63,486 nucleotides of DNA from an uncultured Micrococcales bacterium (GTDB lineage: Bacteria > Actinomycetota > Actinomycetes > Actinomycetales > Microbacteriaceae): the NCBI GenBank assembly GCA_903935175.1, contig CAIZQQ010000223.1, positions 1 to 63,486 of the forward strand, given 5' to 3'. The stretch's first letter is position 1, and each line of letters begins with the position of its first letter. The notes under the pieces are model-generated. The model was given only the letters and a program-made list of their open reading frames with translations, was not told the origin of the DNA and ran no database searches. Position numbers and translations under genes: made by a program. Positions 11,819 to 19,420 of this stretch are shown here, piece by piece.

Positions 11819-12598
11819 TTGTTCCTTCTGCCACCCTCCGAGACCAAGCAAATTGGCGGCAAACCGCTGAACATTGGCCAGGTGGCGCTGACCTTCGGGC
11901 AACTAAACGAGGCTCGCGACCAGGTTTACGCGGCGCTCAAGTCTCTGTGTGAAGGCGAAGCGGATGTCGCTACCAAGGTTCTTGGCTTAGGTCAAAAGCA
12001 GCTGGGCGATCTGCAGGTGAATCTTGAGGTTCAGACATCCCCAATCATGCCGGCGCTAGATCGCTACACGGGCACGTTATTCGATGGCCTGCACGGCAGG
12101 GGGCTCAAGGGTTCGGCCACCGAGTTTGCCTCTTTGGGTGAGTCTCAGCGAGAGCGAGCCAATGACAGTCTGTTGATTCAGTCGGCCCTTTTTGGATTGA
12201 TCCCGGCCATGAACCTGATTCCGAACTATCGCCTCTCGGCCACCACTCGTTTGCCCGGTTTATCTCTCAAGGATGTCTGGACCGAAGCCCACGATCGGGT
12301 CTGGCCTCGCCTCGAAGATTCGCCGTTGATCGACCTTCGTTCGAAGTCTTATGCCGAACTGGCACCAATTCCTGCTTCTGTGGCGAGCTTTTGGGTTGAG
12401 GTAGTTGCCGAAGGTGCCGATGGTCAACGTAGGGCCTTGAACCACTTCAACAAGAAGGCCAAGGGAGAGTTTGTTCGCGCTGTGCTTTCGCTTAAGTCAA
12501 CGGCATCGAGCATCGCCGACCTAAAGCGCGCGGCTAAAACAGTGGGCCTCCGACTCGAGGAGTCGAAGGCCCAACTGGTTTTGATTACTAAAGAGTAA
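11816..12598 (+). CDS. yaaA: YaaA family (DUF328) peroxide-stress protein
   Basis: In E. coli YaaA limits free intracellular iron during peroxide stress and has been reported to bind DNA. This 260-residue protein has the family landmarks: N-terminal LLPPSETK, IPNYRLS in the middle, and the C-terminal HFNKKAKGEF motif. It is divergent from the adenosyltransferase gene with only 23 bases between start codons, and its stop codon touches that of the convergent gene at 12599 with no spacer. Confidence 0.9.
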   Translation: MLFLLPPSETKQIGGKPLNIGQVALTFGQLNEARDQVYAALKSLCEGEADVATKVLGLGQKQLGDLQVNLEVQTSPIMPALDRYTGTLFDGLHGRGLKGSATEFASLGESQRERANDSLLIQSALFGLIPAMNLIPNYRLSATTRLPGLSLKDVWTEAHDRVWPRLEDSPLIDLRSKSYAELAPIPASVASFWVEVVAEGADGQRRALNHFNKKAKGEFVRAVLSLKSTASSIADLKRAAKTVGLRLEESKAQLVLITKE

Positions 12599-13912
12599 TT
12601 ACTTGTTTACCTCGGTTTTGCCCAGTGGTTCAATAATGTCGTCTTGTGGCCACACAATTGGCTCTGGAAACTTGATGACACCATCTTCTACCGAAACGTA
12701 TACCCGTGCGTAGTCTTCGTTTTCGGCATAGAGGGCGTAGCTCGGAACCGAGAACATCTTGCCGTTGGCGTCATAGATGATTCCCCGAGTCTCGGTTGCC
12801 TTGACCACCAGAATCTTCTGGATCTCACCTTCGGTTGGCATTACTTCGGCGCTCATGCGAGATGAGATGGTCGAAGCGGTTTGATACAGCTCAGCGCTGC
12901 CAGAGGCCATCCAGCGGTAGTCGTTCATGCGCTTCACGGTGTCTTTGGCAGAGATGGTTGACACGTCAGCCACCTTGACTGCATCGACAGCGTAGCCATT
13001 CATGCTGCTGATTTTGCCGGTGTTTCCCCAAGCGATGTCCCACGAGAGGCCGGTTGACTTGCCATCTACCTTGATCGGGGCAAAGGCGTAGAGGCTGTCG
13101 TCAGCACGGTTTAGGGTGATGTCAGCAGGTGTAGTTTCAAGACCTAACCCACTGAAGAGTTCGAGCGCCTGCTCGATTGCTTCTTTGTCACTTGGCAGGT
13201 CCGCTTTCACAGGCGCATTCTTGACACAGTAGGTCACGTCAGGCATTTCTGCGGATGTCTCTTCTTTGACACATTCGCCCATTACCCAGGCGTTGCCGTT
13301 TGAGTAGTTGAAGCTGAGTGCACCGTTGGTGTCGCTGATATAAACATTGACTGCGCCAGACTGCAGGTTGAAATAGGTGACTTTTTCGGTGCCGTTAGGG
13401 GTTTCGACGTCGTAGGTTTCGGTGACGAAGCCTCCGCTAATCTTTAGTGCCCGCTTGATTGCAGCAGAGAGCTCTTTGGCTGTGGTGTTGTTTACAAATT
13501 CGTAGATCGAACCAGTGCCGGCGTTAGTGCCTAGGTCTTCGCCTGCAAGGTATTCGATTTCAATCGGAGTCGGCCAGTAGCGCAAGCCGCCAATCTTTGA
13601 ATCTGCAGCCTCACCCATGAGCGACTTATTCGAGCCCTGCGGCGCGTTCGCTCCCATCTCGAGGGTGAAGGTTGGCTGTGGGTTCAGGGCGCCGCCCAGC
13701 ACGACCGCTGCAACTGCAACCGAGGCGGCTGCACCTGCCAGGCTGAAGCCGGCTAGTTTGCGGTTCAGGCCGAGGCGCTCGAGCAAGCTTGGCTTGGCGG
13801 CTACCTTGGTGGCGTTTTCTAGGATGCTCTCATCGAGCTTTGGAGCGCGAACGCTCTTGGCGGCTTTTTGCAGTGCTTCGACTGCTTGGTCTGATTCGAA
13901 TTTTTCGTTCAT
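12599..13912 (-). CDS. Membrane-anchored extracytoplasmic protein, candidate anti-sigma factor
   Basis: I do not recognise the family. The 437-residue protein (ATG at 13912; an in-frame TTG at 13948 has no ribosome binding site) has a soluble N-terminus of about 50 residues, one membrane helix (about 53-75, Ala- and Val-rich), and a large outside domain. Two cysteines, near residues 213 and 228, could form a disulfide. It lies 39 bases downstream of an ECF sigma factor gene, the usual position for an anti-sigma factor, but the N-terminus has no cysteine or HxxxCxxC zinc motif. The anti-sigma role is inferred from position and topology only. Confidence 0.7.
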   Translation of the reverse strand: MNEKFESDQAVEALQKAAKSVRAPKLDESILENATKVAAKPSLLERLGLNRKLAGFSLAGAAASVAVAAVVLGGALNPQPTFTLEMGANAPQGSNKSLMGEAADSKIGGLRYWPTPIEIEYLAGEDLGTNAGTGSIYEFVNNTTAKELSAAIKRALKISGGFVTETYDVETPNGTEKVTYFNLQSGAVNVYISDTNGALSFNYSNGNAWVMGECVKEETSAEMPDVTYCVKNAPVKADLPSDKEAIEQALELFSGLGLETTPADITLNRADDSLYAFAPIKVDGKSTGLSWDIAWGNTGKISSMNGYAVDAVKVADVSTISAKDTVKRMNDYRWMASGSAELYQTASTISSRMSAEVMPTEGEIQKILVVKATETRGIIYDANGKMFSVPSYALYAENEDYARVYVSVEDGVIKFPEPIVWPQDDIIEPLGKTEVNK

Positions 13913-13951
13913 GTCAGGTTTATGTTCGCCTTTTCGGCAATCTGACAAAAG

Positions 13952-14422
13952 TTAGTCGAGTTTTTCGGCGAAATTCTTGCGGGCGCGCCCAAGTCGTTGG
14001 CTGGCCGTGTTGGGGGTGATCTCTAGCGCTACTGCCAACTCATTCACCGAGAGCCCATCGAAGGCGCTCAATGCGAGGATGTTGCGTTCGGCAGGTTTTA
14101 GCGCTCCCCACGCCTGTGCGATCGAAACATTGGCGATTCCGAGTGACTCGGCCGATGGTGCCGATGCGTCGGTGTCGAGAAGTGGCAACCAGGCACCGCG
14201 TTTGGTTTCTTTGCGACGGTGATTGGCGATCACATAGCCGCCGATTCGATAGAGCCAGGCAAGCTCAGAACCTTGCTTGAAGCTGCTTCGCTTGCGCCAA
14301 GCAATCTCAAAAATCTCGCTGGCAAGGTCGTCGACCTCATCACGAGCAACGCGTCGGACCAAGAATTTTGAAACTGCCGGCAGGTGTTGGCGAAAGGTAG
14401 CGACGTACTGTTCTTCGTTCAT
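13952..14422 (-). CDS. ECF (extracytoplasmic function) RNA polymerase sigma factor
   Basis: Group IV sigma-70 protein of 156 residues, on the short side for the class. Region 2 is seen at about residues 13-75 (DEVDDLASEIFEIAWRKR, then a YVIANHRRKE segment) and region 4 at about 105-150, with the helix-turn-helix GLSVNELAVALEITPNTASQ. Its downstream neighbour is a membrane protein that may hold it inactive. The ATG is preceded only by a weak GAAG. Target promoters cannot be deduced from the window. Confidence 0.92.
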   Translation of the reverse strand: MNEEQYVATFRQHLPAVSKFLVRRVARDEVDDLASEIFEIAWRKRSSFKQGSELAWLYRIGGYVIANHRRKETKRGAWLPLLDTDASAPSAESLGIANVSIAQAWGALKPAERNILALSAFDGLSVNELAVALEITPNTASQRLGRARKNFAEKLD

Positions 14423-14527
14423 GTCACTTCGCTTTCTTCAAATGCCGAACGCTCGTCGGTCGCACTGCTCCTGAATAGGTTATGTCGATTGCTCACTCAA
14501 TGTGACATCGGCGTGAACCGCCCTCAT

Positions 14528-15079
14528 TTAGTCGGCGCTGGCCAAGTAACAGCCGGGGGAGTGGTCGGCAATCATTCCAGTGGCCTGCATCAGTGCGTGC
14601 ATGGTGGTTGGGCCAACAAACCCAAAACCCAGTTTGCGCAGAGCCTTACTCAAGGAGGCAGACTCGGGGCTTTGGGTAAGGCCGCGCCGGTCATCCGCTG
14701 GTTTGAACTCTAGGATGAACCGCTCAAGCCCGCCGTCAAGCTCGAGTGCCAAGCGCGCATTGCGAATGGTGGCCTCGATCTTTCCGCGGTGTCGAATGAT
14801 GCCTTCGAACTGCAACAATCGCTCGACGTCGGATTCGTTCATGGCTGAAACGCGCTGCATGTCAAAGCCGTGAAACGCCTCGCGAAAACCTTCGCGTCGC
14901 TTGAGAATGGTGAGCCAGGAGAGCCCAGCCTGAAAACCTTCGAGTGATAAACGCTCGAACATCGCTTGATCGCCGGCAAGTGGAGTACCCCACTCGTTGT
15001 CGTGATAGCTGACATAGAGTTCGTCGTCATTTAGCCAACCGCATCTGGCCAAGCCGTCAGGGTGAACGCGAACGGTCAT
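14528..15079 (-). CDS. tag: DNA-3-methyladenine glycosylase I
   Basis: Base-excision enzyme removing 3-methyladenine. The 183-residue protein (ATG at 15079, overlapping the ogt stop as TAATG) has the Zn-binding set typical of Tag: cysteine in LARCGW, histidine in YHDNEWG, and His/Cys in the C-terminal DHSPGCYL. The helix-hairpin-helix region GFVGPTTMHALMQATG is near the end. It is coupled to ogt, making a small alkylation-repair operon. Confidence 0.95.
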   Translation of the reverse strand: MTVRVHPDGLARCGWLNDDELYVSYHDNEWGTPLAGDQAMFERLSLEGFQAGLSWLTILKRREGFREAFHGFDMQRVSAMNESDVERLLQFEGIIRHRGKIEATIRNARLALELDGGLERFILEFKPADDRRGLTQSPESASLSKALRKLGFGFVGPTTMHALMQATGMIADHSPGCYLASAD

Positions 15080-15564
15080 TAGTCGCGGTAGTCGATCGAC
15101 TCGTGCGCCAGCAACCACTTCTTGGTAGGTATGCCGTCACCACCCGAGTAGCCGGTGATCTGACCAGAGGCACCCATCACGCGGTGACAACCGACTACAA
15201 GGGGAACGGGGTTAGCCCCAACAGCGCCGCCTACCGCACGCACAGCCTTCGGGTTTCCAATGGCGTTGGCAATATCGGCATAACTAGCCGTTTGCCCCCA
15301 GCCCAAGGAGGCAATCTGCTGCCAGACGGCCTCTTGAAAAGCGGTGCCATGTAGCTCAACCGCAAAGTCGAGCACCTTGCTTTTACCTTTGAAGTAGTCG
15401 GTCAGTTGTTTCTTGGCAATACCCAGCACCTTTGCGCGGCCGGTAGTCTCGCAAGGCGCTTCGCCCATGTTGAGAAACACCACGCGCTCACCACGCGCAT
15501 AGACATTGATGTTGCCGACGGGGCTGTCAAAGGACACGCTCGAATCAAACTGCGGAATCTTCAT
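15079..15564 (-). CDS. ogt: Methylated-DNA--protein-cysteine methyltransferase, GCHR active site
   Basis: Suicide repair protein that takes the alkyl group from O6-alkylguanine onto its own cysteine. The 161-residue protein has the N-terminal ribonuclease-H-like domain and the C-terminal DNA-binding domain (FQEAVWQQIASLGWGQTASY, then AVRAVGGAVGANP). The active-site segment reads VVGCHRVMG: the proline that precedes the nucleophilic cysteine in the family's PCHR motif is glycine here. Everything else, including the ITGYSGG tail, is normal. The start has no Shine-Dalgarno sequence but a TAGCCT box six bases upstream. Confidence 0.93.
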   Translation of the reverse strand: MKIPQFDSSVSFDSPVGNINVYARGERVVFLNMGEAPCETTGRAKVLGIAKKQLTDYFKGKSKVLDFAVELHGTAFQEAVWQQIASLGWGQTASYADIANAIGNPKAVRAVGGAVGANPVPLVVGCHRVMGASGQITGYSGGDGIPTKKWLLAHESIDYRD

Positions 15565-15576
15565 TTGCCTAGGCTA
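15562..15576 (-). promoter_or_regulatory. Leaderless promoter of the ogt-tag operon
   Basis: On the minus strand TAGCCT (plus 15571-15576) is followed by AGGCAA and ATG. No ribosome binding site is visible. Confidence 0.5.
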
Positions 15577-15645
15577 CCGCTGGGCGCAAAGCCTGAGCGC
15601 AGCATCCGCCAAGATGTTGATAACCCGTTATTCGCGCCAAAGGTA

Positions 15646-15677
15646 AAACCCCGAGCAACCAAAGTCACTCGGGGTTT
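15646..15677 (-). terminator. Rho-independent terminator after the 15699-17204 transaminase gene
   Basis: Perfect 10-base inverted repeat AAACCCCGAG/CTCGGGGTTT with a 12-base loop. Read on the minus strand it follows the transaminase stop by 21 bases and runs into TTTT. The orientation is inferred from the neighbouring gene. Confidence 0.85.
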
Positions 15678-15698
15678 CGCCAATCAGTTAGCGCGGTT

Positions 15699-17204
15699 CT
15701 AGAACAGGTCCCAAGCTTTCGTCAAAGACGAGCGCAGGGTCTGCTCAAGGTAGTCGAACTCCTTCTGACCGATGGTCAGAGGTGGAGCCAACTGAACAAC
15801 GGGGTCGCCACGGTCGTCTGAGCGACAGTAGAGGCCGGCGTTGTAGAGGTCGGTCGAGAGGAACCCGCGAAGCAGCTTCTCAGACTCAGCGTCGTTGAAG
15901 GTTTCGCGAGTGGTCTTGTCTTTCACCAACTCGATCGCATAGAAATAGCCCTCGCCTCGAACGTCGCCAACAATCGGCAGGTCCTTCAATTTCTCGAGAG
16001 TCGATCTAAAGGCAGGGGCGTTACGACGCACGTTGCCAACCAGATCTTCTTCTTCGAAAATGTTCAGGTTCTCGAGAGCAACAGCACATGCAACCGGATG
16101 CCCGGCAAATGTGTAGCCGTGCGGGAAGATTGCCGTGCCCTTCTTGAAAGGCTCAAACAATTTCTCACTGAGGAGCAGCGCACCAAGTGGCTGGTAGGCC
16201 GAGGTGATTCCCTTGGCGCAAACCAGCATGTCTGGCTCGAACTCATAGAGCTCTGAGGCGAACATGGTTCCGATGCGACCAAAGCCGTCGATGGTTTCAT
16301 CGGCAATCAGCAGCACGTCGTACTTGTCGCAGATTTCGCGAACACGCTTGAAGTACGACTTAGGTGCGGTAAAGCATCCGCCCGAGTTTTGAACTGGCTC
16401 GAGAATGAAGGCCGCAACGGTGTCTGGGTCTTCAAACAGAATCATTTCTTCGACGCGGTTGGCTGCCCACATGGCGAATTCTTCTTCGGTGGCGAAGTCG
16501 TCTTGAGCGCGGTACCAGTTGGTGTTCGGCACACGGAACGTGGTTGGCACCAGCGGCTCAAACATTTTCTTCATCGCAGCAATACCGGTGAGCGAAAGGG
16601 CTCCGTGCGAGGTGCCGTGGTAGGCAGTCATGCGCGAAATCATTTTGTGCTTCAGCGGTTTGCCGGTCATCTTGAAGTATTGCTTTGCCAGCTTCCAAGC
16701 GGTTTCGTTGGCCTCGCCACCTCCGGTGGTGAAAAACACTCGGCTGAGTGACTTGGGCGCGTACGAAAGCACGCGCTCCGAGAGCTCGATAGCCGGAGCG
16801 TGAAGGTTCGACCAAATCGGGAAGTAGTCGAGTTGCTTCATCTGCTTTGCGGCAGCCTCGGCAAGGCGCTCACGGCCGTGACCTATGTTCACGGCAAAAA
16901 GTGACGAGATTCCGTCGAAGTATTTTTTGCCGTTTTGGTCCCAGAAGTAGTGACCTTCTGCTTTGGTGATGATCGGTATTGCGCTCTCATCAAACTGACT
17001 GTGTCGGGTGAAGTGCATAAACACGTTCTGGCGTGCAGCGTGTTCGAGCAACTTTACGGTTGGTTCAAGTCCGGCCTTGCGGGCGTCTTGAATTGGTGTT
17101 GGGCGTTCAGTGCTGGCTTTGGCCGGCGCCGCTGGGGTCTTTCGACCCAGAACCTTTTTGAGGCTCTTGCCCAGCTTGCTTCCTCTGCTTTCCTGGATTG
17201 CCAT
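15699..17204 (-). CDS. Class III aminotransferase, probable putrescine/diamine--pyruvate transaminase (SpuC-like)
   Basis: PLP enzyme of fold type I, 501 residues. Landmarks: TTGGGEANETAWK (phosphate binding), AYHGTSHGA, ADETIDGFGRIG (aspartate to the pyridine nitrogen) and the Schiff-base lysine in CAKGITSAYQPLGA. With an adjacent Lrp regulator, a PatD-like dehydrogenase, a polyamine transporter and alanine dehydrogenase, the likely reaction is diamine plus pyruvate to aminoaldehyde plus alanine. The first 45 or so residues are a basic, Lys/Ala/Pro-rich extension unusual for the family; no better internal start is seen. Substrate is inferred from context. Confidence 0.85.
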   Translation of the reverse strand: MAIQESRGSKLGKSLKKVLGRKTPAAPAKASTERPTPIQDARKAGLEPTVKLLEHAARQNVFMHFTRHSQFDESAIPIITKAEGHYFWDQNGKKYFDGISSLFAVNIGHGRERLAEAAAKQMKQLDYFPIWSNLHAPAIELSERVLSYAPKSLSRVFFTTGGGEANETAWKLAKQYFKMTGKPLKHKMISRMTAYHGTSHGALSLTGIAAMKKMFEPLVPTTFRVPNTNWYRAQDDFATEEEFAMWAANRVEEMILFEDPDTVAAFILEPVQNSGGCFTAPKSYFKRVREICDKYDVLLIADETIDGFGRIGTMFASELYEFEPDMLVCAKGITSAYQPLGALLLSEKLFEPFKKGTAIFPHGYTFAGHPVACAVALENLNIFEEEDLVGNVRRNAPAFRSTLEKLKDLPIVGDVRGEGYFYAIELVKDKTTRETFNDAESEKLLRGFLSTDLYNAGLYCRSDDRGDPVVQLAPPLTIGQKEFDYLEQTLRSSLTKAWDLF

Positions 17205-17246
17205 GAAATATCACTCTTTACATTGTTTTGTTTGGCTGGAGACGCA

Positions 17247-17720
17247 TCATCGCGTTCCCCAGTTGTAGAGCTGCTTGTGCAGTTTGAGATAGACAAAGGT
17301 CTCTGTCTCTACTACTCCGGGCAGCGTCCGGATTTTTGAATGCAGCAGTTCAATGAGTTCGTCATCGTCCTCACAAACCACCTCAACCAAAATGTCAAAA
17401 CTTCCTGCGGTCAAAACCACGTAGTCAACCTCACGCATCTCGGTGAGCAATTCAACCAACGCGCGTGAGTCACCGCTGGTTCGAATTCCGATCATCGCCT
17501 GACGGTTGAACCCCATTTGCAGCGGGTCGGTTACGGCTACAACCTGAAGCACTCCCGAGTCGGTGAGCTTTTGCACGCGCTGACGCACGGCGGCTTCGCT
17601 AAGCCCTACGGCCTTGCCGATTTCTGAATAAGAACGACGCCCGTCAATTTGCAATTGCTGAACGATGGCCTTGGCCGTGTCATCCAGGTGCACCGCTTTG
17701 GTGCGAGGCGTCTTAGTCAT
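17247..17720 (-). CDS. Lrp/AsnC family transcriptional regulator
   Basis: 157-residue regulator with an N-terminal helix-turn-helix (RRSYSEIGKAVGLSEAAVRQR, split as RRSYSEIGKAV and GLSEAAVRQRV, about residues 29-50) and a C-terminal RAM effector domain (YVVLTAGSFDILVEVVCEDD). Proteins of this family form octamers that wrap DNA and respond to amino acids. It sits 42 bases upstream of the transaminase on the same strand and is divergent from the dehydrogenase gene, so control of both is likely. The ligand is unknown; a polyamine-pathway metabolite or an amino acid is plausible. Confidence 0.93.
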   Translation of the reverse strand: MTKTPRTKAVHLDDTAKAIVQQLQIDGRRSYSEIGKAVGLSEAAVRQRVQKLTDSGVLQVVAVTDPLQMGFNRQAMIGIRTSGDSRALVELLTEMREVDYVVLTAGSFDILVEVVCEDDDELIELLHSKIRTLPGVVETETFVYLKLHKQLYNWGTR

Positions 17721-17725
17721 GCATT

Positions 17726-17880
17726 CGATTCTGCCAGTGTTTTAGCAATTTTTCTGCGATTTGGTTCGATTTTTTGCGTTTCGCAACTAATTTGTGATAA
17801 TTCGAGCCGATTTTGCTACGAAATCATTACTAGGATGCTTGTAGCCGAGGTTTCTATTAGGCTAAAACCACCGATTTCGT
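17726..17880. promoter_or_regulatory. Probable Lrp-controlled divergent promoter region
   Basis: The 203-base gap holds a perfect palindrome TTGCG-TTT-CGCAA (17774-17786) and five CGATT elements starting at 17726, 17757, 17767, 17808 and 17872. Offsets from the first are 31, 41, 82 and 146, close to whole turns of B-DNA. An extended -10 (TG-T-GATAAT, GATAAT at 17796-17801) with TTGCGT at 17774-17779 and a 16-base spacer would drive the dehydrogenase gene, so the palindrome would cover its -35. Confidence 0.55.
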
Positions 17881-17923
17881 TTGAGTGCGAATGGTCGGTA
17901 ACAACTCAAAGAGGAGTAATCGC

Positions 17924-19360
17924 ATGTCGGTTCAAGAACTTAAAAACTTTGTCAATGGTGAGAAGGTTTCGGCTTCATCTGGTGAAACCCTCGACATCAT
18001 CGACCCGTCAACCGGTGAGGTCTACGCAACCTCACCAAAATCAAACGCGGCAGACATCGACGCGGCCTACAAGGTAGCCGACAAGGCCTTTGATGTTTGG
18101 GGCAACATGACCCCTAAAGACCGTCAGCTCGCACTCTTTCGCATCGCCGACGCACTGGAGGCTCGCGCCGAAGAAATGGCCGATGTCGAAAGCCAGAACA
18201 CCGGAAAGCCTCGCCCGACGCTCGTCGAGTATGAAGTTCTGGTCTCGGTTGACCAGATCCGCTTCTTTGCCGGTGCCGCCCGCAACCTAGAGGGCCGTGC
18301 CACCGCCGAATACTCAACCTCACACACTTCTTCGATTCGCCGTGAACCAATCGGCGTGATCGGTCAGGTCACCCCTTGGAACTACCCGTTGAACATGGCC
18401 ACCTGGAAGTTTGCTCCTGCCTTGGCAGCCGGTAACACCATCGTGCTCAAGCCGTCTGACACCACCCCGGCTTCGACCCTGCTGCTTGCCGAGATCGCTC
18501 AGGAGTTCTTGCCTAAGGGCGTGTTCAACGTTGTGACGGGTGACCGCGACACCGGCCGTGCGCTGGTCGAACATCCGACCCCACAAATGGTTGCCATCAC
18601 CGGTTCAGTTCGTGCCGGTATGGAAGTTGCCAAGAGTGCCGCTTCTGACCTCAAGCGCGTTCACCTAGAGCTAGGTGGCAAGGCTCCGGTAATCATCTTC
18701 GCCGACGCCGACCTAGACCGCGCAGCCGAAACCCTAGTGGTCGCCGGATTCTTCAACGCCGGTCAAGACTGCACCGCAGCAACCAGAATTTTGGTTCACC
18801 GCGATGTTCACGACGAGTTCGTGGCCAAGTTGGTTGCCAAGGTCAAGACGGATGCTCTAACCGGCGCACCGCACCGTGACGACATTCTCTTCGGCCCGGT
18901 TAACAACGCCGGCCAGCTCGACCGAGTCAAGGGCTTCATCGAGCGCTTGCCAGATCACGCGAGCATCGCGGTTGGCGGAAACGCCATCGCGGGTGCCGGT
19001 TACTTCCACGAGGCAACCGTACTCACCGGACTCAAGCAAAAAGACGAGCACATACAGAGCGAAATCTTTGGCCCTGTGGTCACCGTTCAGTCATTCAGCA
19101 CCGACGACGAGGCAATGACTTGGGCGAACGACGTCAACTACGGTCTTGCGTCTTCGGTCTGGACTTCGAACCACACCCGCGCCATGCGTTTTGCCAAGGG
19201 CCTCAACTTTGGTTGCGTGTGGATCAACGACCACATTCCACTGGTTGCCGAAATGCCACACGGTGGTTTCAAGCACTCGGGTTACGGAAAAGACCTTTCG
19301 ATGTATGGCTTCGAGGACTACACCCGCGTCAAGCACGTCATGCACTACATCGGCGACTAG
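17924..19360 (+). CDS. Gamma-aminobutyraldehyde dehydrogenase (PatD/YdcW-like)
   Basis: NAD(P)-dependent aldehyde dehydrogenase, 478 residues, predicted to oxidise 4-aminobutanal from putrescine to GABA. The glutamate general base is in HLELGGKAPV, the catalytic cysteine in FFNAGQDCTAATR, and the NAD region in TPWNYPLNMATWKFAPALA. The C-terminal EMPHGGFKHSGYGKDLSMYG followed by LEDY-like FEDYTRVKHVM is the pattern of the PatD group rather than of succinate-semialdehyde dehydrogenases. ATG at 17924 has an AGAGGAG site 7 bases upstream. A second activity on succinate semialdehyde cannot be excluded, as no separate gabD is in the window. Confidence 0.87.
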   Translation: MSVQELKNFVNGEKVSASSGETLDIIDPSTGEVYATSPKSNAADIDAAYKVADKAFDVWGNMTPKDRQLALFRIADALEARAEEMADVESQNTGKPRPTLVEYEVLVSVDQIRFFAGAARNLEGRATAEYSTSHTSSIRREPIGVIGQVTPWNYPLNMATWKFAPALAAGNTIVLKPSDTTPASTLLLAEIAQEFLPKGVFNVVTGDRDTGRALVEHPTPQMVAITGSVRAGMEVAKSAASDLKRVHLELGGKAPVIIFADADLDRAAETLVVAGFFNAGQDCTAATRILVHRDVHDEFVAKLVAKVKTDALTGAPHRDDILFGPVNNAGQLDRVKGFIERLPDHASIAVGGNAIAGAGYFHEATVLTGLKQKDEHIQSEIFGPVVTVQSFSTDDEAMTWANDVNYGLASSVWTSNHTRAMRFAKGLNFGCVWINDHIPLVAEMPHGGFKHSGYGKDLSMYGFEDYTRVKHVMHYIGD

Positions 19361-19382
19361 TTCTACACAGGTTCAAAGGTTA

Positions 19383-19420
19383 GAGGCTCCGGGCGTTGCT
19401 CGGGGCCTCAAACTTTTTTC
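19383..19420 (+). terminator. Rho-independent terminator after the aldehyde dehydrogenase gene
   Basis: GAGGC...GCCTC stem with imperfect inner pairing, then AAAC and a run of six T. The following gene's ATG begins immediately after the T run. Confidence 0.82.

Noticed and set aside
15079-15118. 13-residue extension of the tag gene
   Set aside because: It would extend into ogt; the ATG at 15079 overlaps the ogt stop as TAATG, a typical coupling signal.
17885-17923. Upstream start adding 13 residues to the aldehyde dehydrogenase
   Set aside because: A strong AGAGGAG site lies correctly spaced before the ATG at 17924, and the extra residues do not fit the family.
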